DNA from: Lentzea nigeriaca
GTDB taxonomy: Bacteria; Actinomycetota; Actinomycetes; Mycobacteriales; Pseudonocardiaceae
Reading direction: 5' to 3'
Assembly: GCF_016907955.1 (NCBI RefSeq)
Contig: NZ_JAFBCX010000002.1
Coordinates: 558,001 to 622,000, forward strand
DNA: 64,000 nt
Below the pieces are notes generated by a model, which was not told the origin of the DNA, did not search any database, and was given only the letters and a program-made list of their open reading frames with translations. Positions 32,303-42,001 of the stretch are shown in pieces (the first letter of the stretch is position 1; each line of letters starts with the position of its first letter). Position numbers and translations under genes: made by a program.

Positions 32303-35119
32303 TCACCTGGTCAGCGCGCGGTTACCGGTTGCGTTGTGGTGGAACAGCACCAACGATCCAGCCGGAACTGGATCACCCGGATGTACCACTGTGGACAGTG
32401 ACGGGACGAGCACCTCGTAGGCGAAGACGGCGGGAGGGGCAACGTCGATCAGCTCGTCGGAGTCCGCTGGTGCGGTGTAGCGGCCGTCGACACCGACGGT
32501 GTAGGTCACCGGGCCCGGCGGCAGGACCGAGCGGGAGACCGGCAGCACCACGACGTCGCTGTCGAACACGTTCGTGTCGGTGGAGCCGTCCAGGCCGTTC
32601 AGGGGCTGCTCGTCCACGACCTCGTCGGTGCCGGCGACGACGGTGCGGGCGAGCCAGATGTCGGCCGTCACCTCGTCCGCGGCGTTCGTCGGCTTCACGG
32701 CCGTGGTGACGAAGTCCTTGCCGCCCACCGAGAAGCGGACCTGAGGCTTGGTGTTGCCGCCGAGGTTGGTCCAGGTGTCCCAGGTCGCGATGCCGAACGC
32801 CAGCAGGTCGGGGGTCGCCGTAGCGCCGACGTAGCGCAGGTCGCCGCCGCGGGCCGTGCGGTTGACGGCGCAGTCGTCCTGCACGCCCTGGCCGCAGTCC
32901 GGCAACCGGTCGGAGCGGGCGCCGAGCTGCAGGACTGTCATGCGCGCGCGGTAGTCCTGCTGATCGAGGCCCTGGCCGACGACTCGTCCGGCGACCACGC
33001 GCAGGCGCGACACCGGCTTCGGCGCCGCGTACACGGGCACCCGCAGCGAGCGGTCGCCGGAGAACATCACCAGGCCGGACGCCTCCGCCAGGTACTGCCG
33101 TCCCTCCTCCAGTGACACCGTGGGGTCCGGTGTCTTGCGCAACGCCGCCGGGTTCCAGATCCGCAGCTGCACGTACACCGGCGCCGACCCGCCCGGCGGC
33201 ACCACCACGTACGGCGGGATGACCTGGAAGGACACGCCAGGCACCGACGTGATCGCCTCGTACCGCGCGTGCAGGCGGACGGGCGCGGTTCCCTTGTTGG
33301 CCACCCGGACGGTTCGGCTGGTCAGCACCGGGCCGCCCACCTCGACCGTGCCGAACGACGCGTCGCCGAGCGCCAGCACGTCGGCCGACAGCGCCGCGAG
33401 GCCGTCGACGCGACCGGCCCCGACCCGCATCGGTGCCTCGCGCACACCGTCAGCGGAACGAACCACGCCGGAAGCGGTGTTCGTCAACGCGGCCTTGACC
33501 TCCGCGACCGTCCACTGTGGATGGGCTTCGCGCAGCAACGCCGCGATGCCGGCGACGTGCGGCGAAGCCATCGAGGTGCCGCCCAGGGAAACGCCGTCCG
33601 AGGCCGTCCCGGAGGCGGCGGAGAAGATCGTGTCACCCGGCGCGGCCACCGAGATCGACGAACGGGACCGCGACGAGGAAGGCGTGATCGTGTCCGCGAT
33701 CGAAGGATCCAGTGACGGCGCCGCGAGCTTCAACCCGGAGGTCAGGTGGACCGTCAGCGCTCCGGCCTCCAGTGCGGGACGCAGTGCGGTGGTGGCGCCG
33801 GCCGTCAGCTGGAACGCCGGGATGTGCGCGTTCCCGGCGATCTTGGCCGCGAACACCGGCAGCGAGGTGGTCAGCAACACCCCGTCCGCCCCGGCCTTCC
33901 ACGCGTTGTCCGTGCGGGCCCCGGAACCGCAGACGCGAGTGGCGTCGTTGTCGTCCCACTCCAGCCAGACGACCTTCCCCGCCAACGGCTCCGAGATCGG
34001 CTGACAACCGTCCACATTGGATGACAGCCGCACGACGGGCCGCGTGAGGTCGAAGGACGCCTTGTAGTTCAGGCTGTACTGCCCAGGCCACTGTGTGCCG
34101 GAAGCCTCCAGCCCGTCCAGCATCGAGAACGCGTCCCGGCTGTTGGCGACCGAGATCGCCTCGGCCGAGTTGCCCGGCGAGCCTGCCACGTCGTAGAAGT
34201 CGCCGCCGTTCCCGGCAGCGGCGACGATGACCACGCCGTGCTGCACCAGCTTGCGCACGAACAACGAGTCCGGGTCGTCGGACGCGCCGAAATCGCTGCC
34301 CAGCGACAGGTTCACCACGTCGAGCCGGTCGGAGAAGTCCCCGTCGCCGTTGGGGTCGAGCGCCCAGTCCAGCGCCTGCGCGGTCAGGTTCGTGCCGCCC
34401 TTGCACCCGAACACTTTCAACGCGTAGAGCAACGCACGAGGCGCGGTCCCCGGCCCGATCTTCACCGAGTCGAGGTCGATCGACGAGTAGGAGCCGCGAT
34501 AGGTGGAGCCGTCGCGGTTCACGCCGAACCCGGCCGCGGTCCCGGCGACGTGCGTGCCGTGCCCCTCGCAGTCCAGCGGGTCGGTGTCCGGCTCCGGCAC
34601 GGACGCCGACGACCCCGTGTACGCGTCACCGGCGAAGTCGTGGCCGCCGACGACCTTCGCGTTCGGGTACGAGCCGCCGCCGAAGTCCGCGTGCCGGTAG
34701 TCGATCCCGGTATCGATCACGCCGATCCGCACGCCGTCACCGAAGCGTCCGAACGACTTCCACGCCTCGGAAGTCCGGGTCAGACGGACGGCGTGCGCGT
34801 TGGCGATCTTCTTCGGCACCATCCGGTGGACGGCACGCACCTCGGGCATGGCCGACAAAGAAGACAGCCGGGATTTTTCTGCCGCCAGCACGACGCCGGG
34901 GACGGCGTTGGACGTTCGGGCGACCTCCCGGCCACCTGACCGGGAGACCACCCGCGAAGCCTGCGCCGAAGTTCGCTCACGGGCTGAACGCGCCTGTGTA
35001 ACAGTCGCCGTGTCGACGGCGGCGACCGAGGTCAACTCGACGAAAACGGTTACACGCTCGACCGGTCCGGATGGTGCCAGAAGTGCGCCCACCAGGAGTG
35101 ATGCGGCCGCCAGGTTCAT
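32303..35119 (-). CDS. secreted S8-family subtilisin-like protease
   Basis: A 938-residue exported protease. A short signal sequence (MNLAAASLLVGALLAPSGPVE) precedes an inhibitor-like propeptide (VPGVVLAAEKSRLSSLSAMPEVRAV). The catalytic triad is complete: Asp in IGVIDTGIDYRH, His in CEGHGTHVAGTAA, Ser in LGGTSMASPHVAG. A PA-type insert (about residues 360-470, with KAGADGVLLTT) lies between His and Ser, as in many actinobacterial subtilases. The C-terminal 350 residues form beta-rich Fn3-like domains. ATG 35119 has AGGAGG eight bases ahead; the TTG two codons earlier is too close. Probably feeds on protein outside the cell. Divergent from the L-fucose operon. Confidence 0.92.
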   Translation of the reverse strand: MNLAAASLLVGALLAPSGPVERVTVFVELTSVAAVDTATVTQARSARERTSAQASRVVSRSGGREVARTSNAVPGVVLAAEKSRLSSLSAMPEVRAVHRMVPKKIANAHAVRLTRTSEAWKSFGRFGDGVRIGVIDTGIDYRHADFGGGSYPNAKVVGGHDFAGDAYTGSSASVPEPDTDPLDCEGHGTHVAGTAAGFGVNRDGSTYRGSYSSIDLDSVKIGPGTAPRALLYALKVFGCKGGTNLTAQALDWALDPNGDGDFSDRLDVVNLSLGSDFGASDDPDSLFVRKLVQHGVVIVAAAGNGGDFYDVAGSPGNSAEAISVANSRDAFSMLDGLEASGTQWPGQYSLNYKASFDLTRPVVRLSSNVDGCQPISEPLAGKVVWLEWDDNDATRVCGSGARTDNAWKAGADGVLLTTSLPVFAAKIAGNAHIPAFQLTAGATTALRPALEAGALTVHLTSGLKLAAPSLDPSIADTITPSSSRSRSSISVAAPGDTIFSAASGTASDGVSLGGTSMASPHVAGIAALLREAHPQWTVAEVKAALTNTASGVVRSADGVREAPMRVGAGRVDGLAALSADVLALGDASFGTVEVGGPVLTSRTVRVANKGTAPVRLHARYEAITSVPGVSFQVIPPYVVVPPGGSAPVYVQLRIWNPAALRKTPDPTVSLEEGRQYLAEASGLVMFSGDRSLRVPVYAAPKPVSRLRVVAGRVVGQGLDQQDYRARMTVLQLGARSDRLPDCGQGVQDDCAVNRTARGGDLRYVGATATPDLLAFGIATWDTWTNLGGNTKPQVRFSVGGKDFVTTAVKPTNAADEVTADIWLARTVVAGTDEVVDEQPLNGLDGSTDTNVFDSDVVVLPVSRSVLPPGPVTYTVGVDGRYTAPADSDELIDVAPPAVFAYEVLVPSLSTVVHPGDPVPAGSLVLFHHNATGNRALTR

Positions 35120-35186
35120 GATCAACCCCTCCTAGTCATCGGACGACTTCGCGCTGAGACCTAGACGAACCTGCCCTCGCGGGGCT

Positions 35187-35201
35187 ATACATCCGATGTA
35201 T
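35187..35201. promoter_or_regulatory. palindromic operator ahead of the L-fucose operon
   Basis: ATACATCCGATGTAT is a perfect inverted repeat (six-base arms, CCG centre), 30 bases ahead of the first start codon and within the 112 bases that separate the operon from the subtilase gene. Its form suits a GntR-type repressor dimer, but no candidate regulator is adjacent. Confidence 0.5.
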
Positions 35202-35231
35202 TTCGGCGGTGTGAGTAGAGGAGGAACGGCC

Positions 35232-36086
35232 GTGCAGCTATTGCGCCTGGGGCCGGTCGGCGATGAACGTCCTGCAGTGAGGACCGACGACGGGACCACA
35301 TACGACCTCCTGCCGATCACCCCGGACATCGACGGCTCGTTCCTCGCGAACGACGGTGTGGCCCGCGTGCGCGCGGCCCTCGAAGCCGGTGAGCTGGAGG
35401 TCCTGAACACCGAAGGGCTCCGCACGGGGCCGCCGCTCGCGCATCCCGGCAAGGTCATCTGCATCGGTCTCAACTACCGCGACCACGCGGAGGAGACCGG
35501 CGCGGAGATCCCCGGCGAGCCGGTGATGTTCCTGAAGACGCCGGACACGATCGTGGGTCCGTACGACGAGGTGCTCGTTCCGCGCCGGTCCGTGAAGACC
35601 GACTGGGAGGTCGAGCTCGGCGTCGTCATCGGGCGCACCGCCCGCTACCTCGAGTCCGAAGAGGACGCTCTGGCGTGCGTCGGCGCGTACGTGCTCTCGC
35701 ACGACGTCTCCGAGCGCGAGTTCCAGATCGAGCGCGGCGGGACGTGGGACAAGGGCAAGAACTGCGAGACGTTCAACCCGCTCGGCCCCTTCCTCGTACC
35801 CGCTGACGAGATCGCCGATCCGCAGAGCCTCGAGATGCGGCTCTGGGTGAACGGCGAGATCAAGCAGAACTCGTCCACCAAGAGCATGATCTTCCCGGTC
35901 GCGGAGATCGTGCGCTACCTGAGCCAGTTCCTCGTCCTTCGTCCGGGTGACGTCATCAACACGGGTACACCCGCTGGAGTGGCTCTCGGCCAGCCAGAGC
36001 CCAAGCCGTACCTGGTTGCCGGTGATGTCGTCGAGCTCGAGATCGAGGGCCTCGGCAGGCAACGACAGACGCTCGGGCAGGCCTGA
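35232..36086 (+). CDS. FAH-family 2,4-diketo-3-deoxy-L-fuconate hydrolase
   Basis: A 284-residue fumarylacetoacetate-hydrolase-fold enzyme. Landmarks are HPGKVICIGLNYRDHAEETG, metal-ligand acids in DWEVELGVVIG, and the end LRPGDVINTGTPAGVALGQ. Proteins of this type cleave 2,4-diketo-3-deoxy-L-fuconate to pyruvate and L-lactate, the last step of the oxidative L-fucose route, and the four preceding enzymes are encoded in the same operon. GTG 35232 follows GAGGAGG; an upstream ATG at 35196 falls within the palindromic operator and is rejected. First gene of the operon. Confidence 0.85.
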   Translation: MQLLRLGPVGDERPAVRTDDGTTYDLLPITPDIDGSFLANDGVARVRAALEAGELEVLNTEGLRTGPPLAHPGKVICIGLNYRDHAEETGAEIPGEPVMFLKTPDTIVGPYDEVLVPRRSVKTDWEVELGVVIGRTARYLESEEDALACVGAYVLSHDVSEREFQIERGGTWDKGKNCETFNPLGPFLVPADEIADPQSLEMRLWVNGEIKQNSSTKSMIFPVAEIVRYLSQFLVLRPGDVINTGTPAGVALGQPEPKPYLVAGDVVELEIEGLGRQRQTLGQA

Positions 36087-36089
36087 CCC

Positions 36090-37400
36090 ATGCCGAAGAT
36101 CACCGCACTGGACGTGCTGGACATCCGGTTCCCCACGTCGCGCGAGCTCGACGGCTCCGACGCGATGAACCCGGACCCGGACTACAGCGCCGCGTACGTG
36201 GTGCTGCGGACCGACGACGGACCGGAGGGGCACGGGCTCGCGTTCACCATCGGCCGCGGCAACGACGTGCAGGCAGCCGCCATCAAGGCACTCGCGCCGC
36301 ACGTCGTCGGCAAGGACGTGCCGGAGACCGCGAAAGCGCTGGGAGAGCTGTACTTCGAGCTGATCGGCGACTCACAGCTCCGCTGGCTCGGCCCTGAGAA
36401 GGGCGTCGCGCACATGGCGATCGGCGCGGTCGTCAACGCCGCGTGGGACCTCGCCGCCCGCCGCGCCGGGCTGCCGGTCTGGCGGTTCCTCGCCCAGATG
36501 TCGCCGGAGGAGATCGTCAGCCTCGTCGACTTCCGCTATCTCAGCGACGCGCTGACGCCCGACGACGCGCTGCAGATTCTGCGCAAGGTCGAGCACGGCA
36601 AGGTCGAGCGCGTGGAAACCATTGCCCGCGACGGATATCCGGCGTACACGACGTCACCCGGCTGGCTCGGCTACTCCGACGAGAAGCTCGCCGGCCTCGC
36701 CAGGCAGGCACTCGCCGACGGCTTCGACATGATCAAGCTCAAGGTCGGCGGCAGCCTCGACGACGACGTGCGCAGGATGAAGCTCGCCCGCGAGGTCGTC
36801 GGTGACGAGATCCGTGTGGCGGTGGACGCGAACCAGCGCTGGGACGTCGACATGGCGGTGCGCTGGATGCGCGAGCTGGCGCCGTACAACCCGTACTGGA
36901 TCGAGGAGCCCACCTCGCCGGACGACGTGCTGGCGCACAGGGCGATCGCCGACGCGCTGGCCCCGATCAGGATCGCCACCGGCGAGCACGTGCAGAACCG
37001 CGTGGTGTTCAAGCAGCTCCTGCAGGCCGGCGCGATCGACGTGCTGCAGCTCGACGCCTGCCGGGTCGCCGGTGTGAACGAGAACATCGCGATCCTGTTG
37101 CTCGCCAGGAAGTTCGACGTGCCGGTCTGCCCGCACGCCGGTGGTGTCGGCCTGTGCGAGCTGGTCAGGCACCTGTCGTTCTTCGACTACGTCGCCGTCT
37201 CCGGCGAGATCGGCGAGCGCGTGATCGAGTGGGTCGACCACCTGCACGAGCACTTCCTGGACCCGGCCGTCGTCCACAACGGCCGCTACCTGGCACCCAC
37301 CGAGCCGGGATTCTCCGCTCAGCTCAAGGACGAGACGCTGTCCGACTACCGCTTCCCCGACGGTCCGGTGTGGACGGTGATGGAGGACGAGAGTGACTGA
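36090..37400 (+). CDS. L-fuconate dehydratase (enolase superfamily)
   Basis: A 436-residue mandelate-racemase-subgroup enolase that dehydrates L-fuconate to 2-keto-3-deoxy-L-fuconate. It shows strong L-fuconate dehydratase/ENOSF1 signatures: [15 protein letters not shown], the general-base Lys in MIKLKVG, the metal ligands Asp in [10 protein letters not shown], Glu in [11 protein letters not shown] and Glu in [11 protein letters not shown], and the His in [13 protein letters not shown]. All catalytic residues are present. It lies three bases past the FAH gene stop and overlaps the dehydrogenase gene by eight bases. Confidence 0.93.
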   Translation: MPKITALDVLDIRFPTSRELDGSDAMNPDPDYSAAYVVLRTDDGPEGHGLAFTIGRGNDVQAAAIKALAPHVVGKDVPETAKALGELYFELIGDSQLRWLGPEKGVAHMAIGAVVNAAWDLAARRAGLPVWRFLAQMSPEEIVSLVDFRYLSDALTPDDALQILRKVEHGKVERVETIARDGYPAYTTSPGWLGYSDEKLAGLARQALADGFDMIKLKVGGSLDDDVRRMKLAREVVGDEIRVAVDANQRWDVDMAVRWMRELAPYNPYWIEEPTSPDDVLAHRAIADALAPIRIATGEHVQNRVVFKQLLQAGAIDVLQLDACRVAGVNENIAILLLARKFDVPVCPHAGGVGLCELVRHLSFFDYVAVSGEIGERVIEWVDHLHEHFLDPAVVHNGRYLAPTEPGFSAQLKDETLSDYRFPDGPVWTVMEDESD

Positions 37401-38145
37401 CTTCGAAGGACTGGTCGCCGTCGTCACGGGCGGTGCGTCCGGCATCGGCCTCGCCACGGCGAACCTGCTGTCGTCGCGCGGCGCGACGGTCGCGGCGCTG
37501 GACCTGAACCCGGACGTCAAGGACCCGCTCGTCGGCATCCGCGCGGACGTCTCCGACGACGAGAGCGTGAAGGCCGCGATCAACGAGGTCGTGCGGCGGT
37601 TCGGACGCCTCGACATCGTCGTGAACAACGCGGGCATCGGCGCGCAGGGCGACGTCACGGCCAACGGTGACGACGAGTGGCAGCGCGTCATGAACGTCAA
37701 CGTGCTCGGCATGGTGCGCGTGTCGCGGGCCGCGTTGCCGCACCTGAGGAAGTCGCCGTCCCCGGCGATCGTGAACACCTGTTCCATCGCTGCCTGGGCC
37801 GGGCTCCCGCAGCGCGCTCTCTACTCGGCCAGCAAGGGCGCGGTGTACTCGCTGACGCTCGCGATGGCCGCCGACCACGTGCGCGAAGGCATTCGCGTCA
37901 ACGCGGTCGCTCCCGGCACGGCGGACACCCCGTGGGTGGGCCGTCTGCTCGACTCGGCGCCGGACCCCGCCGCCGAACGGGCCGCGCTGGAGGCACGCCA
38001 GCCGCACGGGCGTCTTGTCTCCGCTGATGAGGTCGCGGGCGCGATCGCCTACCTGGCGAGCCCGTTGTCCGGTTCCACCGCGGGCACCATCCTGGCTGTC
38101 GACGGTGGCATGTATGGCCTGCGCTTGCGTCCCAAGCAGTCATGA
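37393..38145 (+). CDS. SDR dehydrogenase, probable 2-keto-3-deoxy-L-fuconate dehydrogenase
   Basis: A 250-residue short-chain dehydrogenase. The NAD-binding motif is [14 protein letters not shown], the structural motif is NNAGIG, and the catalytic Ser, Tyr and Lys are in [10 protein letters not shown] and [11 protein letters not shown] in the second strand (AALDLNPD) favours NAD over NADP. In this operon it should oxidise 2-keto-3-deoxy-L-fuconate to the 2,4-diketo acid used by the FAH-type hydrolase. GTG 37393 starts eight bases inside the dehydratase gene. Confidence 0.87.
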   Translation: MTDFEGLVAVVTGGASGIGLATANLLSSRGATVAALDLNPDVKDPLVGIRADVSDDESVKAAINEVVRRFGRLDIVVNNAGIGAQGDVTANGDDEWQRVMNVNVLGMVRVSRAALPHLRKSPSPAIVNTCSIAAWAGLPQRALYSASKGAVYSLTLAMAADHVREGIRVNAVAPGTADTPWVGRLLDSAPDPAAERAALEARQPHGRLVSADEVAGAIAYLASPLSGSTAGTILAVDGGMYGLRLRPKQS

Positions 38146-38160
38146 AAGGCAAATGACACG

Positions 38161-39201
38161 ATGAAGCGTCGCAACCTCACTGCCGCGGTATGCCTCGCGC
38201 TCGCCGGTGCGCTGACATTGACCGCCTGCAGCGGTGATGCCGGTGGAACAGCTGCCGGCGGCGTCGGTCCGATCGGTGCCGACCACCCGCGGGCCGACTC
38301 CGACTTCTGGAACTCGTACATCAAGTACTTCCCGGACAAGGCCAAGGAACTCGGCATCAACCTGCTGAACCCCACCAACTCGCAGAACAAGGTGGAGAAC
38401 CTGGTCGCCAACGCGCAGTCGCTGCAGTCGCAGGGCGCCAAGGCGATCGTGATGGCACCGCAGGACACCGGCGCGATCGCGTCCACTCTGGACCGGCTCG
38501 ACAAGGCCGGCATCCCGGTGGTCACCGTCGACACCCGCCCGGACAAGGGCAAGACGTACATGGTCGTGCGCGCCGACAACAAGGCGTACGGCGAGAAGGC
38601 CTGTAAGTTCCTCGGGGACAAGCTGCAGGGCAAGGGCAAGGTCATCGAGTTCCAGGGCGCGCTGTCGTCGGTCAACGGCCGTGACCGCTCCGAGGCGTTC
38701 GCCGCCTGCATGAAGCAGAACTACCCCGGCATCACGGTGTTCGAGGAGCCGACCGACTGGGAGGGCCCGAAGGCGTCGGCGGCCCTGCAGACCAGGCTCA
38801 ACCAGCACCCGGACATCACCGGCATCTACATGCAGGCCGGTGGCGTGTTCCTCACCCCGACGCTGCAGGTGCTCAAGCAGAAGGGCCTGCTGGTTCCGCC
38901 GAGCGACCCCAAGCACATCTTCATCGTCTCCAACGACGGCATCCCGTCCGAGCTGGAGGCCATCCGCAAGGGTGACATCGACGCGACCGTGTCGCAGCCC
39001 GCAGACCTCTACGCGCAGTGGGCGCTGTTCTACGCCAAGGCGGCCGTGGAGAAGAAGACGTTCTCGGCCGGCAAGACCGACCACGACTCCACCATCGTCG
39101 ACGTCGGTGGCGGCCGCCTGGAGGACCAGCTCCCGGCACCGCTGATCACCAAGGAGAACGTGGACGACAAGGCCTTCTGGGGCAACCAGATCGCCAAATG
39201 A
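38161..39201 (+). CDS. periplasmic-type sugar-binding lipoprotein (RbsB family)
   Basis: A 346-residue solute-binding protein of the ribose/galactose type (Peripla_BP_4). The signal MKRRNLTAAVCLALAGALTLTAC ends in a lipobox. The mature protein has the two-lobed pattern, with AIVMAPQDTGAIASTLDRLDKAGIPVVTVD and ITGIYMQAGGVFLTPTLQVLK. It should capture L-fucose, or a related 6-deoxy sugar, outside the cell. The gene is 15 bases past the dehydrogenase gene and overlaps the ATPase gene by four bases. Confidence 0.92.
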   Translation: MKRRNLTAAVCLALAGALTLTACSGDAGGTAAGGVGPIGADHPRADSDFWNSYIKYFPDKAKELGINLLNPTNSQNKVENLVANAQSLQSQGAKAIVMAPQDTGAIASTLDRLDKAGIPVVTVDTRPDKGKTYMVVRADNKAYGEKACKFLGDKLQGKGKVIEFQGALSSVNGRDRSEAFAACMKQNYPGITVFEEPTDWEGPKASAALQTRLNQHPDITGIYMQAGGVFLTPTLQVLKQKGLLVPPSDPKHIFIVSNDGIPSELEAIRKGDIDATVSQPADLYAQWALFYAKAAVEKKTFSAGKTDHDSTIVDVGGGRLEDQLPAPLITKENVDDKAFWGNQIAK

Positions 39202-40673
39202 GTGAGTTCGCAGCCATTGCACGTGGGGTGACGAAGCGGTTCGGGCGGACGCTCGCGTTGGACGACGTGGGCATCGAGATCCGGGCCGGCGAGTCGCACG
39301 CGCTCGTCGGTCGCAACGGCGCGGGCAAGTCGACGTTGGTCTCGATCCTCACCGGCATGCAGGTGCCGGACGCGGGCGAGGTCAGCTTCTTCGGCGAACC
39401 CGCGCCGCCCGTCGCCGACCGCGCGGCGTGGCGGCGGCACGTCGCGTGCGTCTACCAGAAGTCGACCGTCGTGCCGGAGCTGTCCGTCGCCGAGAACCTG
39501 TTCATCAACCGGCAGGACCTCGGGGGCCGCCTGATCAGCTGGAAGAAGCTGAAGCGTCAGGCCACCGAACTGCTGGAGACCTACGACGTCGCGGTCAACC
39601 CGGACGAGCTGGTGTCCGCGTTGACCGTCGAGCAGCGGCAGCTGGTGGAGATCGCACGGGCGCTGTCGATCGGCTCGCGGTTCGTGATCCTCGACGAGCC
39701 GACCGCGCAGCTCGACGGCCCGGCGATCGAGCGGCTGTTCGACCGCATGAGGTCGTTGCAGGACAAGGGAGTGACGTTCCTGTTCATCTCCCACCACCTG
39801 CAGGAGGTCTACGAGGTCTGCCAGACGGTGACGGTCTACCGCGACGCGCGGCACATCGTCACCGCGCCGGTCGCCGAGATGTCCAAACCGGACCTGATCG
39901 AGGCGATGACCGGTGAGGCGGGCGGCCTGAACGTGCCGAGCGGTGACGACAGGCCTTCGTCGGCCGACGAGGTCCTGAAGGTCTCGGCGCTGAGCGGTGA
40001 GTCCTTTTCGGACATCTCGCTGTCGGCGACGCGCGGCGAGGTCATCGGGCTCGCGGGCAGCGCGTCGTCCGGCAAGCACGAGTTCGCCGAGACGGTCTAC
40101 GGGCTGCGCAAGCCGTCGTCCGGCTCGATCTCGGTGGACGGTGCTTCGGTTCGCGGCGGTGACGTTCCGGCTGCCCTGAAGGCCGGAATCGGCTGTGTGC
40201 CACGGGATCGGCACCACCAGGGGCTCGTGCTGGACCTGTCGATCGCCGAGAACGCGACGATGAGCACGGCCGGCCGCTTCGTGTGGCCGTCGGCGCAACG
40301 GTCCGCTGGGTCCACCGCGATCGCCTCGTACGACGTCAAGGCCGCGGGACCGGACCAGCCGGTGTCCGACCTGTCCGGCGGCAACCAGCAGAAGGTCGTG
40401 ATGGCGCGGGCACTCGCCGGTGACCCGTCCGTGCTGGTGCTGATCAACCCGACCGCGGGTGTGGACGTGAAGTCCAAGGAGTCGCTGCTCGGGGTCGTCG
40501 ACGCGCAGGCGCGCAGGGGCAAGGCTGCGATCGTCGTCTCCGACGAGCTGGACGACCTGCGGGTTTGCGACCGTGTTCTGGTGATGTTCCACGGCCAGGT
40601 CGTGCGTGAGTTCGCGCGCGGCTGGCGCGACCAGGAACTCATCGCGGCCATTGAAGGAATGAGCTCGGAATGA
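39198..40673 (+). CDS. sugar ABC transporter ATPase (RbsA type) with degenerate second domain
   Basis: A 491-residue double ATPase. Domain 1 is intact: Walker A GRNGAGKST, a signature region ALTVEQRQLVEIARAL, Walker B RFVILDEPT, and the switch His in LFISHH. Domain 2 looks inactive. Its Walker A reads GSASSGKHE, and its Walker B reads LVLINPTAGVD where LDEPT is usual, so both acidic residues are replaced; only the signature LSGGNQQK is perfect. Asymmetric domains are known in the RbsA class. ATG 39198 overlaps the binding-protein stop (ATGA), which decides the start. Confidence 0.92.
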   Translation: MSEFAAIARGVTKRFGRTLALDDVGIEIRAGESHALVGRNGAGKSTLVSILTGMQVPDAGEVSFFGEPAPPVADRAAWRRHVACVYQKSTVVPELSVAENLFINRQDLGGRLISWKKLKRQATELLETYDVAVNPDELVSALTVEQRQLVEIARALSIGSRFVILDEPTAQLDGPAIERLFDRMRSLQDKGVTFLFISHHLQEVYEVCQTVTVYRDARHIVTAPVAEMSKPDLIEAMTGEAGGLNVPSGDDRPSSADEVLKVSALSGESFSDISLSATRGEVIGLAGSASSGKHEFAETVYGLRKPSSGSISVDGASVRGGDVPAALKAGIGCVPRDRHHQGLVLDLSIAENATMSTAGRFVWPSAQRSAGSTAIASYDVKAAGPDQPVSDLSGGNQQKVVMARALAGDPSVLVLINPTAGVDVKSKESLLGVVDAQARRGKAAIVVSDELDDLRVCDRVLVMFHGQVVREFARGWRDQELIAAIEGMSSE

Positions 40674-41686
40674 CCAAGGCCATGAATCCGCCGGTTCAGG
40701 CTCCTACGCCGCCACCGAAGCAGAAGTTCCAGTTCGCGCGGTACCAGGACCTGGCGCTGGTTCCGGTGATCATCATCCTGTTGATCGTCGGTGCCGTGTT
40801 GTCGCCGATCTTCCTGACGCCCGGCAACCTGATCGCGGTGCTGACCCAGCAGAGCGAGCTGTCGTTGCTGGTGCTCGGCCAGGCGATGATCCTGATCGTC
40901 GGCAAGATGGACCTGTCGCTCGAGTCGACCGTCGGCCTGGCGCCGGCGCTGGCGGTCGCGTTGATCGTGCCCGCGTCGGCCGGTGGGCTCGACGTCGGGC
41001 TCGCGGCGTGGATGGCGTTGCCGTTGTGCCTGCTCATCGGCGTCGTGATCGGTGGCCTGAACGGGTTCCTGATCCTGAAGGTCGGGCTGTCCGGGTTCAT
41101 GGTGACCCTGGGCATGCTGACGATGCTGCGCGGTCTGCAGCTCGCGATCACCGAGGGCAAGTCGCTGATCGACGTGCCGGAGTCGTTCCTGTACCTGGGT
41201 TCCACGACCTGGCTCGGGCTGCCGGCGGCGGTGTGGATCTGCATCGTCTGCTACGCCGTGGGCATCTTCGTGCTGAAGTACCTGCGCGCCGGGCGCTCGT
41301 TGTACGCGATCGGCGGCAACTCGGAGGCCGCGCGGGCCGCGGGTATCCGGGTCGACCGCGTGGTGTGGATCGTGCTGATCATCGGCAGCGTTCTGGCCGT
41401 CGTCGCGGGCATCCTGATGACCGGGCGGCTCGGCTCGGTCGCCGCGACGCAGGGCGAGGGCATGATCTTCCAGGTCTTCGCGGCCGCGGTGATCGGCGGC
41501 ATCTCGCTGCAGGGCGGCAAGGGCACGCTGTTCGGCGCTTTGTCAGGCGTGCTGATGCTCGGCCTGGTCGAGCAGATCCTGCGGCTGCAGGGCGTGTCCG
41601 GCTTCTACATCAAGGCCTCGTACGGCGCGGTGATCATCCTCGCGCTGATCGTGACCCGGTTCGCGACCGGTCAGAAGCAGGAGTGA
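40670..41686 (+). CDS. sugar ABC transporter permease (RbsC type)
   Basis: A 338-residue membrane permease of the BPD_transp_2 family with eight to ten hydrophobic segments. Landmarks include LVLGQAMILIVGKMDLSLESTVGLAPAL, VTLGMLTMLRGLQLAITEGKS, and GGNSEAARAAGIRVDRV (the ATPase-contact loop of the family). The start overlaps the ATPase stop by four bases. With the two preceding products it forms a complete importer for the sugar of this operon. Confidence 0.92.
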   Translation: MTKAMNPPVQAPTPPPKQKFQFARYQDLALVPVIIILLIVGAVLSPIFLTPGNLIAVLTQQSELSLLVLGQAMILIVGKMDLSLESTVGLAPALAVALIVPASAGGLDVGLAAWMALPLCLLIGVVIGGLNGFLILKVGLSGFMVTLGMLTMLRGLQLAITEGKSLIDVPESFLYLGSTTWLGLPAAVWICIVCYAVGIFVLKYLRAGRSLYAIGGNSEAARAAGIRVDRVVWIVLIIGSVLAVVAGILMTGRLGSVAATQGEGMIFQVFAAAVIGGISLQGGKGTLFGALSGVLMLGLVEQILRLQGVSGFYIKASYGAVIILALIVTRFATGQKQE

Positions 41687-41689
41687 GCC

Positions 41690-42001
41690 GTGGAGACCGT
41701 TGCGCTGCACACCCGGCTTCGCGAGGGGCGGGAGGCCGACTACGACCGGATCCACGCCTCCATCCCCGCGGAGCTGGACGCCGCTCTGCGCGAGGCCGGG
41801 GTGCACTCGTGGCGGATCTGGCGGTCCGGCCGCGAGCTGTTCCACCTCGTCGAAGTGGAGGACTACAAGGCGATGCGCGCCCATTTGGCCACTCACCCGG
41901 CGAACATTCCGTGGCAGGCTGAGATGGCGGAACTGCTGGAGGTCGAGGACGATTACTCCGGTGCCGAACCCGATGTGCGACTCGTGTGGGAGCTGCCGTG
42001 A
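41690..42001 (+). CDS. L-rhamnose/L-fucose mutarotase family protein
   Basis: A 103-residue protein of the RhaM family (small ferredoxin-like dimers). Landmarks are LHTRLREGREADYDRIHASIPAELDAALREAGVHSWRIWRSG and LFHLVEVEDYKAMRAHLATHPANIPWQAEM. Such enzymes interconvert the alpha and beta anomers of 6-deoxy sugars. Here the role would be to deliver the anomer of L-fucose that the dehydrogenase encoded next can oxidise. GTG 41690 is three bases past the permease stop, and the stop shares GTGA with the next gene. Confidence 0.88.
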   Translation: METVALHTRLREGREADYDRIHASIPAELDAALREAGVHSWRIWRSGRELFHLVEVEDYKAMRAHLATHPANIPWQAEMAELLEVEDDYSGAEPDVRLVWELP

